Shown here piece by piece: positions 1 through 6,841 of a stretch of 56,309 nt of DNA. Each line of letters begins with the position of its first letter. Positions within the stretch are counted from its first letter, which is position 1. Source of the DNA: Bacteroidales bacterium UBA7569 (GTDB lineage: Bacteria > Bacteroidota > Bacteroidia > Bacteroidales > Paludibacteraceae); assembly GCA_002477945.1 (NCBI GenBank), contig DLLF01000003.1:1-56309 (forward strand), read 5' to 3'. A model generated the notes under the pieces. It did not search any database. It was not told the origin of the DNA and saw only the letters and a list, made by a program, of their open reading frames with translations. The position numbers were made by a program, and so were the translations under genes.

Positions 1-803
1 AGTCCGCCGTTCACATACGGGAACCGGCGCAGGTCGTCGTCCAAGTACGGGTCACGGTCTTCGGGCTTGGTGTCTAATACTCGGAACAGGTCTATCAGCG
101 CACGGCGCAGGTGCGGGGCGGGGAACTGGTTGAGATAGTCGTGAAACTCGTTCTTGTCGCCAAACAGCCCCGCATCTTCCGCAAAGAGGCAGAAGACAAG
201 ACGCACACACAGTTGGTTGAGCGAGGCGAGTGTCTCGGGGTCGTCGGGGTGGGCGTACTGCGGACGGATGGCATCGTATATCTTCCCCACCAGGTCGCCC
301 GCCTGTATGGAGAGTTCCATCTCTTTGCGCAGGGTGTCGCTGCCCGTGTCCACCAAGAAACGCAGGCGGTAATGCTCTTTCTCAAGATTCTCCAATAGCA
401 CCACCTGCGGTTCGCTGTTGGGCTGCTCCATATCGTATATCCAGAACTCACGGAAATTGCACGTTACTATCCACCGAGGACGACTGCTGTACGGCAGTTC
501 GGCGGCATAGCGTTTGGCTTGCTGGAACGGGTTGAGCAGCGAACCGTCCGACTGTTTGATAGGTGCACCCAGGTCTTTCTGTATCGATTTCTGCTCAATC
601 AGCACCTTGGTGGCGGGTATGAAACCATCGATGAAAGCCGTGTGGTCGATATGCACTTGCTGCTCAAAGGTGATAAACGTGGTGGGTTCTTCTATGCCGA
701 GAGCATGGAGCAGCGCAATCCAGAACGGTTGCGACTCGCCTTTCTCGTACCCTTTGCCCGTCCAATAGGCAACAAAATCGTGTAACAGTTTGGGATTGGT
801 CAT
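1..803 (-). CDS. MmeI-like type IIL restriction-modification enzyme, N-terminal part (cut by window edge)
   Basis: The first 267 residues of a protein that continues past the left edge. The start (MTNPKLLHDFVAYWTGKGYE) followed by KGESQPFWIALLHALG resembles the N-terminal nuclease region of MmeI-family single-chain enzymes, which cut DNA and methylate adenine within one polypeptide. A PD-(D/E)XK-type triad is visible as D59, E70 and K72 (DGF..., then EQK). The C-terminal end of the visible part reads RRFPYVNGG, matching the (F/Y)PYVNGGLF block between nuclease and methyltransferase domains. The methyltransferase and target-recognition domains would lie outside, so intactness cannot be judged. 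No Bacteroidota promoter box was seen upstream, and the gene borders a repeat-rich noncoding stretch, as expected of a strain-variable defence gene. Family assignment is from motifs; target site unknown. Confidence 0.82.
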   Translation of the reverse strand, partial: MTNPKLLHDFVAYWTGKGYEKGESQPFWIALLHALGIEEPTTFITFEQQVHIDHTAFIDGFIPATKVLIEQKSIQKDLGAPIKQSDGSLLNPFQQAKRYAAELPYSSRPRWIVTCNFREFWIYDMEQPNSEPQVVLLENLEKEHYRLRFLVDTGSDTLRKEMELSIQAGDLVGKIYDAIRPQYAHPDDPETLASLNQLCVRLVFCLFAEDAGLFGDKNEFHDYLNQFPAPHLRRALIDLFRVLDTKPEDRDPYLDDDLRRFPYVNGG

Positions 804-1050
804 GTTTATATCAGTTCTTTGAGGTGTTCGATGGCTTGCAGGGCTTGAACTCCCGAAACATCATGGCAAAGTCATTTATTGAGTCTCAATGTCTATTGGT
901 TCGTTTATTCTGTAAAATTATAATAAATCTCGCATACTTACAAACTCCGACCCGTTCATTTGTAACTTTTTCCTCTATAAGGTGCAACTTTCAATATTCT
1001 ATAGGGTAACTCCTGCTTCCAAAATGCACTCTTTCCCATCCCCTACTCTC

Positions 1051-1264
1051 TACGACCCCTCATCGAGACCTCAAGCACACCTCATCGGAAGATGAAAAAC
1101 AGATCAATTCAAATTCTATAACGTCTCGAACAACTGGGATGTCTATAATAATCCTCTCCTCGTCTTTCCTATTTGACCAATTAGTCCAATCTGCCCTATT
1201 TTCTTATGGTATAAAGTCTCACCCCCTTAGAACTTCTCGAACACCCATGATGTCTAATAATAAT
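1051..1264 (-). repeat. Dispersed repeat: A module plus two B modules
   Basis: On the minus strand the order is B (1264-1226), B (1153-1113), then A (1091-1051). B resembles TAATAGACGTTTTAGTTGAT followed by CGAGACGT; A carries GGTCTCGATGAGGGGTCGT. The same B-then-A order and relative orientation recur at 16063-16327 and 33101-33241, so this is a composite dispersed element. Confidence 0.7.
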
Positions 1265-1347
1265 TCCACATCTCATCAGTCCAATAAGTCCGACCTGTCC
1301 AATCATCTTCCCTGCAAAGGTCATTCGTGGAACAACTATGAACTGCC

Positions 1348-1740
1348 ATTAACGGTCCATTATACGGCAATTAACGGAGCCCCCTATACCCCTATAGTGG
1401 TTTTAATGGTGCTTTAATGGCATTTCAGGGAGTAAGAATTAACGGTCAATTTACGGAAATTAACGGAGTCATAACCACGATAATGGCTTTAATGGTGTTT
1501 TAATGGCTGTTAATGGCGAAAAAGTCTTATCAGTCTACCAACAATTGACAGTTCATTAACGGTGATTAGCGGAGAATAAAGTAATAGTTGGCGGAGTCTC
1601 GCAGGGGACGCGGACGCCCCGTCCGCGGTTTTTCATGGATCTTCAATGACTTTTTATGGAGAAAAAGGAGAACATTGCCGGTATTTTTGGTATTCTGGCA
1701 GTGAGAATTAACGGTCAATTATACGGCAATTAACGGAGAA
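1348..1740 (+). repeat. Four interspersed copies of a 23-35 bp TTAACGG direct repeat
   Basis: Copies at 1348-1379, 1438-1468, 1552-1574 (short) and 1706-1740 share ATTAACGGTCAATT followed by TACGGCAATTAACGGAG. They are separated by about 60-130 nt that carry further TTTAATGG words. Copies 1 and 4 differ at only a few positions. Spacing is irregular, so it is not a CRISPR array. Function unknown. Confidence 0.7.
1609..1632 (+). terminator. Strong intrinsic terminator with no gene upstream
   Basis: A perfect seven-pair GC stem (CGCGGAC / GTCCGCG) around the loop GCCCC, followed by GTTTTTC on the plus strand. No plus-strand coding gene precedes it; it may end an unrecognised RNA or be a remnant. 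Confidence 0.6.
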
Positions 1741-1793
1741 TCATCGTGTTATACGGAAAAAACACTGCCTACAATTCTTCGCAACTACAAATA

Positions 1794-1823
1794 CGCCCCA
1801 TACTGCATTTGCAGCATGGGGCG
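1794..1823 (-). terminator. Hairpin terminator after the MFS transporter
   Basis: Inverted repeat CGCCCCAT / ATGGGGCG with an inner CTGC/GCAG stem, 47 nt beyond the transporter stop codon; on the minus strand it is followed by TATTTG. The U-tract is weak. Confidence 0.55.
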
Positions 1824-1869
1824 ATTTCCCAATGAGGACACAAACAGCCCTACACTTCTTGTCAAACAA

Positions 1870-3150
1870 TTAGCACGCTTTCTTTGGAGTCTTGGGGAAG
1901 ATGATCCAAAAGGCGATGGATATGACGAGGGCGAAGGCGGCGAAGATATACCATGCGGCTTGCCAACCCTGCCAAACAGCCATAGCACCTGCTGCTTGCA
2001 CGCTCTCGGCATAGACAAAATGGTTCACAATGGCTTGTGCGGAAAGCGTACCGATCGTTGCCCCGAGTCCGTTGGTCATCATCATAAACAGCCCTTGTGC
2101 GCTACTGCGCTCTGCTATATTGACCTCCTGATCGACATACATACCACCCGAGATATTGAAGAAATCGAATGCAAAACCATAGACCACACAACTCAGCACA
2201 AACAGGATGACACCGGGCATACCGGGGTTGCCTGCGCCGAACAGACCGAAACGCAGCACCCATGCAAACATAGCCATAAGCATCACATTCTTAATGCCAT
2301 AGCGTTTCAAGAAGAACGGAATGGCAAGGATACAGAGTGCTTCGCAGATTTGCGAAATGGAGATAAGCATATTCGCATGCTGCACACCGAATGTATCGGC
2401 AAAAGCGTCAATCGCGCCGAAACTGGTAATGAACGGGTTGGCGTAACTATTGGTAATCTGCAGGCACATACCGAGCAGCATGGAGAATATGAAGAAAATA
2501 GCCATCTTTTTCTGGCGGAACAGCGCAAACGCCTGCAAGCCCATTGCCTCGACAAAGGATTGCGATACCACCTTGCCTTTGGTAGGGCACTCGGGCATAG
2601 AGAGCGCATAGAGTGCCAACAGGATACTCAGTCCGCCGCTGACTACAAACTGCAGGCTGGTCTGCTGAAAACCGCACAAGTCCACAATCCACATCGTAGC
2701 GATAAAACCTACCGTACCAAACACGCGGATAGGCGGAAAATCCTTGACGGTATCCAGCCCCGCTTTGCCCAATGCCGTGAAAGCCACCGAGTTATTGAGT
2801 GCCAAAGTCGGCATATAGAATGCCACCGAGACGGTATAGAGGGCGAAGAGTACGCCGAACTGAATATCGTTGCCAAGCAGGACGCCATAGACACCCGCAC
2901 CAATCATAAACACACCCGCCAAAGCGTGGCACAGACTGAGCAGTTTCTGCGCAGGCACCCAGCGGTCTGCCACAATACCCATCAGCGCCGGCATAAACAG
3001 GCTGACAATACCCTGAATGGAATAGAACCAACCGATGTGGGTGGCCAAGCCGTGGGTGGCGAGATAGGTGCCCATTGAAGTGAGATACGCTCCCCAAACC
3101 GCAAATTCAAGAAAATTGAGGAGAATCAATCGCAATTTCATGTTTTTCAT
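1870..3150 (-). CDS. MFS transporter, nucleoside:H+ symporter (NupG/XapB) type
   Basis: A 426-residue, strongly hydrophobic protein with about twelve membrane segments, the usual size for the nucleoside:proton symporter branch of the major facilitator superfamily. The start (MKNMKLRLILLNFLEFAVWG, then AYLTSMGTYL) matches that branch well, as does GIVADRWVPAQKLLSLCH in the loop after segment 2. It would import nucleosides through the inner membrane. No nucleoside-catabolism gene is adjacent, so the substrate rests on family resemblance only. The gene stands alone between a hairpin terminator and the lipoprotein gene upstream, with 79 nt separating them. No clear promoter box was found for it. 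Confidence 0.8.
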   Translation of the reverse strand: MKNMKLRLILLNFLEFAVWGAYLTSMGTYLATHGLATHIGWFYSIQGIVSLFMPALMGIVADRWVPAQKLLSLCHALAGVFMIGAGVYGVLLGNDIQFGVLFALYTVSVAFYMPTLALNNSVAFTALGKAGLDTVKDFPPIRVFGTVGFIATMWIVDLCGFQQTSLQFVVSGGLSILLALYALSMPECPTKGKVVSQSFVEAMGLQAFALFRQKKMAIFFIFSMLLGMCLQITNSYANPFITSFGAIDAFADTFGVQHANMLISISQICEALCILAIPFFLKRYGIKNVMLMAMFAWVLRFGLFGAGNPGMPGVILFVLSCVVYGFAFDFFNISGGMYVDQEVNIAERSSAQGLFMMMTNGLGATIGTLSAQAIVNHFVYAESVQAAGAMAVWQGWQAAWYIFAAFALVISIAFWIIFPKTPKKAC

Positions 3151-3229
3151 ATTATAGTCATTTTTAGTTTAGTATTCTGTTCTATCATGAGCGGTTAAAA
3201 TAGGTATTGTATGGGCAATACCAAGGCTA

Positions 3230-3658
3230 TTATTCCTTCTTCTTCAATTCAAAGTCCGCCTCCGCAATCCCAACACCTTCATACCAATCGTCCGCCTTTG
3301 TGCGGTCATATTGATAGGCAACTTTTGCACTGTCCGATGAGTACAGCCCTGTGGTATCATTCACTGTCACTGTGGCACTATCCGTCGGAAATATACCTTT
3401 GGCAGTCCAATGATACTCTCCGTTTTCATCGGTATAGAGTGTATCTTTCCAATATCCTGAAATAGGATTGACCACCACTTCCATATCTTTTAGTGCTTCC
3501 TGCTTAGTATTGGTAACCTTGCCTTTCACCTCCAAATCGGCAGATGGGGTTCCATATAGACACACCATACCTCCTCTTTCTCCACACGCTTGAAAGCCGA
3601 GCAATGCCAACGTTTCCGCCAGGCAGCGGTTAATAAAAGATAGTGTTTTGCGTTTCAT
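3230..3658 (-). CDS. Radical SAM-associated putative lipoprotein
   Basis: A 142-residue protein starting MKRKTLSFINRCLAETLALL, with a hydrophobic leader ending in GFQAC, a non-canonical lipobox. After a short Gly/Arg linker comes LYGTPSADLEVKGKVTN, the YGTPxAD block that marks the Bacteroidota radical SAM-associated putative lipoprotein family, then a carboxypeptidase-regulatory-like beta fold (DGTLYTDENGEYH-type segment) and an acidic/lysine tail ending ELKKKE. The start at 3658 is preferred over an upstream ATG because the signal peptide begins there. In this family the partner radical SAM enzyme is usually adjacent; here the neighbours are an MFS transporter and prfC, so this copy appears orphaned. 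Function of the family is not established. Confidence 0.72.
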   Translation of the reverse strand: MKRKTLSFINRCLAETLALLGFQACGERGGMVCLYGTPSADLEVKGKVTNTKQEALKDMEVVVNPISGYWKDTLYTDENGEYHWTAKGIFPTDSATVTVNDTTGLYSSDSAKVAYQYDRTKADDWYEGVGIAEADFELKKKE

Positions 3659-3706
3659 AGTATTTTGCTCTTTATGATAGTGTATCACACCTTTTGTATC
3701 ACACTC

Positions 3707-5368
3707 TTAAAACTCGCTCGTGAAATGGAACTGTATATGTTTGTAGTCGTTCTGCGCCATTTGCAGCACGTACGCCGAGTCTGCCATAAACACATCGCGC
3801 CCGTCTTTGTCGGTAGCCATATACTGGGCTTTGCGTTTCTTGAATGTCTCCAATTCGGCGGCATCATCGCTCTCTATCCAGCATGCCTTGTACATCTGGA
3901 GCGGCTCCCAGCGGCACTTTGCCTGGTACTCGTGTTCGAGGCGGTATTGTATCACCTCAAACTGCAACTGCCCCACGGTACCGATGATCTTGCGCCCGTT
4001 CATCTGGCTGACAAACAGTTGCGCCACGCCCTCGTCCATCAACTGGCTGATACCCTTGTCCAACTGCTTCTGTTTCATCGGGTCGGCATTCTCTATATAC
4101 TTGAACATCTCCGGCGAGAACGACGGCAGTCCCTTGAAATGCAGGCTTTCGCCCGAAGTGAGCGTATCGCCGATTTTGAAGTTCCCCGTATCGGGCAAAC
4201 CGACTATGTCGCCCGCATACGCCTCGTCCACAGTCTCTTTGCGCTGCGCCATAAAGCAGGTGGGCGACGAGAAACGCATCTGTTGGTTCTTGCGCACGTG
4301 CTTGTAATAGGTGTTGCGCTCAAACTTACCCGAACAGATCTTGAAAAATGCAATACACGAGCGGTGGTTCGGATCCATATTGGCGTGTATCTTGAAACAA
4401 AAGCCCGTGAACTTGTCCTCCATCGGATCCACCACCCGCTCTTCCGCCTGTACGGGGCGGGGCGACGGTGCAATACGCACAAAACACTCTAATAGTTCCT
4501 TGACGCCGAAGGTGTTCAGTGCCGAGCCGAAGAACACGGGAGCCAGTTCGCCTGCCAGATAGTCCTCGCGCGAGAACGGATTGTACACTCCGGAAATCAT
4601 CTCGATGTCTTCGCGCAGTTTGTCTGCGTCCTGTCCGCCGATAAGTGAGGTTATCTGCGGGTCGTTCACGTTGTCGAAACGGAGCGATTCCGTCACGTGC
4701 GTCTTGTCGGGCTGATACAAGTCCAACGTGGATTGGAACAGGTTGTACACGCCCTTGAAGCGCTGTCCGCAGTTGATAGGCCACGACAGCGGGCGCACGT
4801 GGATACCCAACTCACGCTCTATCTCGTCGAGCAGGTCAAAGGGGTCTTTGCACTCGCGATCCATCTTGTTGATAAACACCATCACGGGGGTCTTGCGCAT
4901 ACGGCATACCTGCATCAGGCGGCGCGTCTGCGTCTCCACACCCTTGGCGGCATCAATCACGATAATCACCGAATCCACCGCCGTCAGCGTACGGAACGTA
5001 TCCTCCGCAAAATCCTGGTGACCGGGGGTGTCGAGGATGTTGATATGGTACAACTCCCCCGTCCCCCTCAAAGAGGGGGTACCAACACCATTTCCGTCGA
5101 GCCCCTCCTCTGGAGGGGTTGGGGAGGTCGTATAATCGAAGCCCATCACCGAAGTGGCAACGGATATACCGCGCTGCTTCTCAATCTCCATCCAGTCGGA
5201 GGTGGCAGTCTTGCGTATCTTGTTCGATTTGACGGCACCTGCCACGTGAATTGCCCCTCCGTAGAGAAGGAGTTTCTCGGTCAGTGTGGTCTTACCCGCA
5301 TCGGGGTGACTGATGATGGCGAACGTGCGCCGGCGTAATATTTCTCGTTGTTCTGCGTTGGAGAGCAT
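3707..5368 (-). CDS. prfC: Peptide chain release factor 3 with in-frame repeat insertion
   Basis: Release factor 3 is the GTPase that removes RF1/RF2 from the ribosome after peptide release. Full-length match to the family: G1 SHPDAGKTT, G3 DTPGHQDF, G4 NKMD, then SWPI, and a C-terminal half with GTVGQLQFEV. The start at 5368 (MLSNAEQREILRRRTFAIIS) fits the family; an upstream ATG at 5413 would add 15 unconserved residues. Between SVMGFDY and NILDTPGHQDF, where E. coli RF3 has only HDCLV, there are about 27 extra residues (80-106) rich in Pro, Gly and Thr, encoded by 5051-5131. This DNA has the GACCTCCCC / CCCCTCC / GGAGGGGCT signature of the intergenic A repeat and keeps frame. The protein is otherwise intact. 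A TTG-N20-TACTTTCG promoter lies upstream. Confidence 0.95.
   Translation of the reverse strand: MLSNAEQREILRRRTFAIISHPDAGKTTLTEKLLLYGGAIHVAGAVKSNKIRKTATSDWMEIEKQRGISVATSVMGFDYTTSPTPPEEGLDGNGVGTPSLRGTGELYHINILDTPGHQDFAEDTFRTLTAVDSVIIVIDAAKGVETQTRRLMQVCRMRKTPVMVFINKMDRECKDPFDLLDEIERELGIHVRPLSWPINCGQRFKGVYNLFQSTLDLYQPDKTHVTESLRFDNVNDPQITSLIGGQDADKLREDIEMISGVYNPFSREDYLAGELAPVFFGSALNTFGVKELLECFVRIAPSPRPVQAEERVVDPMEDKFTGFCFKIHANMDPNHRSCIAFFKICSGKFERNTYYKHVRKNQQMRFSSPTCFMAQRKETVDEAYAGDIVGLPDTGNFKIGDTLTSGESLHFKGLPSFSPEMFKYIENADPMKQKQLDKGISQLMDEGVAQLFVSQMNGRKIIGTVGQLQFEVIQYRLEHEYQAKCRWEPLQMYKACWIESDDAAELETFKKRKAQYMATDKDGRDVFMADSAYVLQMAQNDYKHIQFHFTSEF
5051..5131 (-). repeat. A-type repeat copy inside prfC, in frame
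   Basis: On the minus strand this 81-nt segment contains two imperfect palindromes, CCCCTCCAGAGGAGGGG and CCCCCTCTTTGAGGGGG, with GACCTCCCC at its start. The first half matches the left part of repeats at 25120-25145, 33161-33180 and 46319-46340. It is a multiple of three in length and contains no stop in the coding frame. Confidence 0.75.
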
Positions 5369-5482
5369 TTGGTAGTACTTGTTTCTGTTCTTATCACAGT
5401 GCCGGAAAGACAACTTCTACATATAGCCAATACGATACTTGTATGTTGTCCGTAGGTGTTGTGTGCTTCCTCTTTTTCGGCA

Positions 5483-5513
5483 CGAAAGTACTGCTTTTTT
5501 ACGATATATGCAA
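5483..5513 (-). promoter_or_regulatory. prfC promoter (TTG-N20-TACTTTCG)
   Basis: The -7 box TACTTTCG (5490-5483) is 20 nt after TTG (5513-5511), the Bacteroidota spacing. It implies a leader of roughly 108 nt before the ATG at 5368. Confidence 0.6.
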
Positions 5514-5542
5514 GTATGCCGCTGATTATATGGAATTATACA

Positions 5543-5576
5543 ACAAGCCCCCGCAGTATGAACTGCAGGGGCTTGT
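5543..5576 (-). terminator. Hairpin terminator after the gyrA-TPR unit
   Basis: A 15-pair stem (ACAAGCCCCCGCAGT with ACTGCAGGGGCTTGT, one wobble) and a 4-nt loop, 24 nt past the TPR gene stop. The T-run is better on the plus strand (TTTTG), so it could work in both directions. Confidence 0.7.
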
Positions 5577-5600
5577 TTTGTCTTAAAGCCACAATGTTGA

Positions 5601-6830
5601 TTATTGATTAAGCAAGGCTTCCATTGCATCGTACTTGTCGTTCATCTTAAGGCGATAGTACAATTGCTTGAGAACAATGATATAGTCACGTTTCTCTGCA
5701 TCCATTTCGTGCGCCTTCTCAAAGTATGGCAACGACTTTGCAAACATGGCATCCACTTCTTTCAGTTTCTCCTTGTAGGCGTTGTTATCTTGAATCAAGA
5801 AGGCTTCCTCATTGAGTTTGACGGCTTGATTATAGAACACACGCCCTATACCTGCTTCGGCGTCTGCCAAGTCGGGCTGTATGGCTAATGCCTGCCGGAA
5901 GTCCGTGATTGCTTCTTCATACTTGCCCATACTCTCTTCCAAATTACCCTTGATGTGGTAGTATTGCGCTACATTGGGTTCTCTCGCTATTGCCGTTGTC
6001 AAGTAGGCGAGAGCATTCTCTTCTTGGTTGGAGTAAATGTAGTAGTTAATCAAGTTCTGCAAGAACCATGGCTCTGACGGGAAACGCTCTGTCGCCTCCT
6101 GAAGTACACGGACAAAGTTCGCTGTATCATTCAATGCAACATACTCCTGATACAGAAACTGATTGACAGAGATTGCCTCATAGTTCCCGTCTTTCATCTT
6201 CTCAAAGACTTCTATCGCCTCATTGTGCATTCCCGCTTGCGTAGCAAACAGTCCTTTATAGAACATATATTGGTTATAGATAGAGTCTTTGGGCATCTTC
6301 TCTTGCAACTTCGGATCCTGCATCATTGGGAGGTCAGGAATATCCAAGTGCATCTTGAACACCTCATAAGCACGCCTGTAGTCTTTCTTGTCGTTCAAGT
6401 AAATACCATATTTCACTAGTTCCTGCTGTGTATAGTATTCCAGCATCTTGGTGGTAATTCCTTTATGCACCTTTGTGTTGATCTTGCCTTTCTCATTGGG
6501 AATCATTGCCAACTCGTCGGCGTGCAGCCAATAGTTGTAGGATTCCGCCACTGCTTCACCTTTCGCCTGCTCATCAATGGCACCGAAAGCAGACTTGGCG
6601 AACAAGTATTCATTCTCCTTGTAGCCGATCATACCGGCTTGGTACCATGTGTCAGCCAAATCCTTGGTCGTTGGATCCTCAAGAGCCAACTTGATAGCGG
6701 CACGAGCGGCAGCAAAATCAGGTGACTCTGTGTTAGCAGCAAGATTCTTAGCCTTATTAACGTTGCTCTTCTGAGCGAAGCCCATTGTTCCGATGAGAAC
6801 AACTGCCATTAGCAAAATAATTCTTTTCAT
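5601..6830 (-). CDS. Secreted/periplasmic tetratricopeptide repeat protein
   Basis: A 409-residue protein with a clear signal peptide (MKRIILLMAVVLIGTMGFAQ) and several tetratricopeptide repeats. One well-formed unit near residues 280-330 reads AQYYHIKGNLEESMGKYEEA, continuing into ITDFRQALAIQPDLADAEAG; another set covers residues 160-260. Such helical repeats mediate protein-protein contacts; no catalytic motif is present. It starts 11 nt after the gyrA stop codon and is followed by a strong hairpin, so it is most likely co-transcribed with gyrA. The biochemical role is unknown. Its location would be the periplasm, or the outer membrane by association. Confidence 0.8.
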   Translation of the reverse strand: MKRIILLMAVVLIGTMGFAQKSNVNKAKNLAANTESPDFAAARAAIKLALEDPTTKDLADTWYQAGMIGYKENEYLFAKSAFGAIDEQAKGEAVAESYNYWLHADELAMIPNEKGKINTKVHKGITTKMLEYYTQQELVKYGIYLNDKKDYRRAYEVFKMHLDIPDLPMMQDPKLQEKMPKDSIYNQYMFYKGLFATQAGMHNEAIEVFEKMKDGNYEAISVNQFLYQEYVALNDTANFVRVLQEATERFPSEPWFLQNLINYYIYSNQEENALAYLTTAIAREPNVAQYYHIKGNLEESMGKYEEAITDFRQALAIQPDLADAEAGIGRVFYNQAVKLNEEAFLIQDNNAYKEKLKEVDAMFAKSLPYFEKAHEMDAEKRDYIIVLKQLYYRLKMNDKYDAMEALLNQ

Positions 6831-6841
6831 AATGATATTAT

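Larger units (their letters stand above)
804..1869. other. 1.07 kb repeat-rich noncoding stretch
   Basis: No credible gene. It holds modules A and B of the dispersed repeat (1051-1091, 1113-1153, 1226-1264, minus orientation), TTGGAC-like tracts near 1175-1200 and 1272-1310, four direct copies of an AT-rich TTAACGG repeat (1348-1740), a strong plus-strand hairpin terminator (1609-1632) with no gene before it, and the terminator of the downstream transporter (1794-1823). Short open frames here have no start context or recognisable product. Confidence 0.7.

Noticed and set aside
824..1417. Two plus-strand open frames (61 and 92 residues) in the left noncoding region
   Set aside because: They cross A and B repeat copies, have no promoter box and resemble nothing.
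1348..1740. Possible CRISPR array
   Set aside because: Only four copies, unequal in length, with irregular spacing and no cas genes.
1816..3078. 420-residue plus-strand frame opposite the MFS transporter
   Set aside because: It is antisense to a clearly recognised membrane protein; His/Gln/Cys-rich composition is typical of a shadow frame.
3665..4492. 275-residue plus-strand frame opposite prfC
   Set aside because: Antisense to RF3; no family resemblance.
5369..5413. Upstream ATG at 5413 as the prfC start
   Set aside because: The 15 extra residues are not part of the RF3 family; 5368 fits the known N-terminus better.
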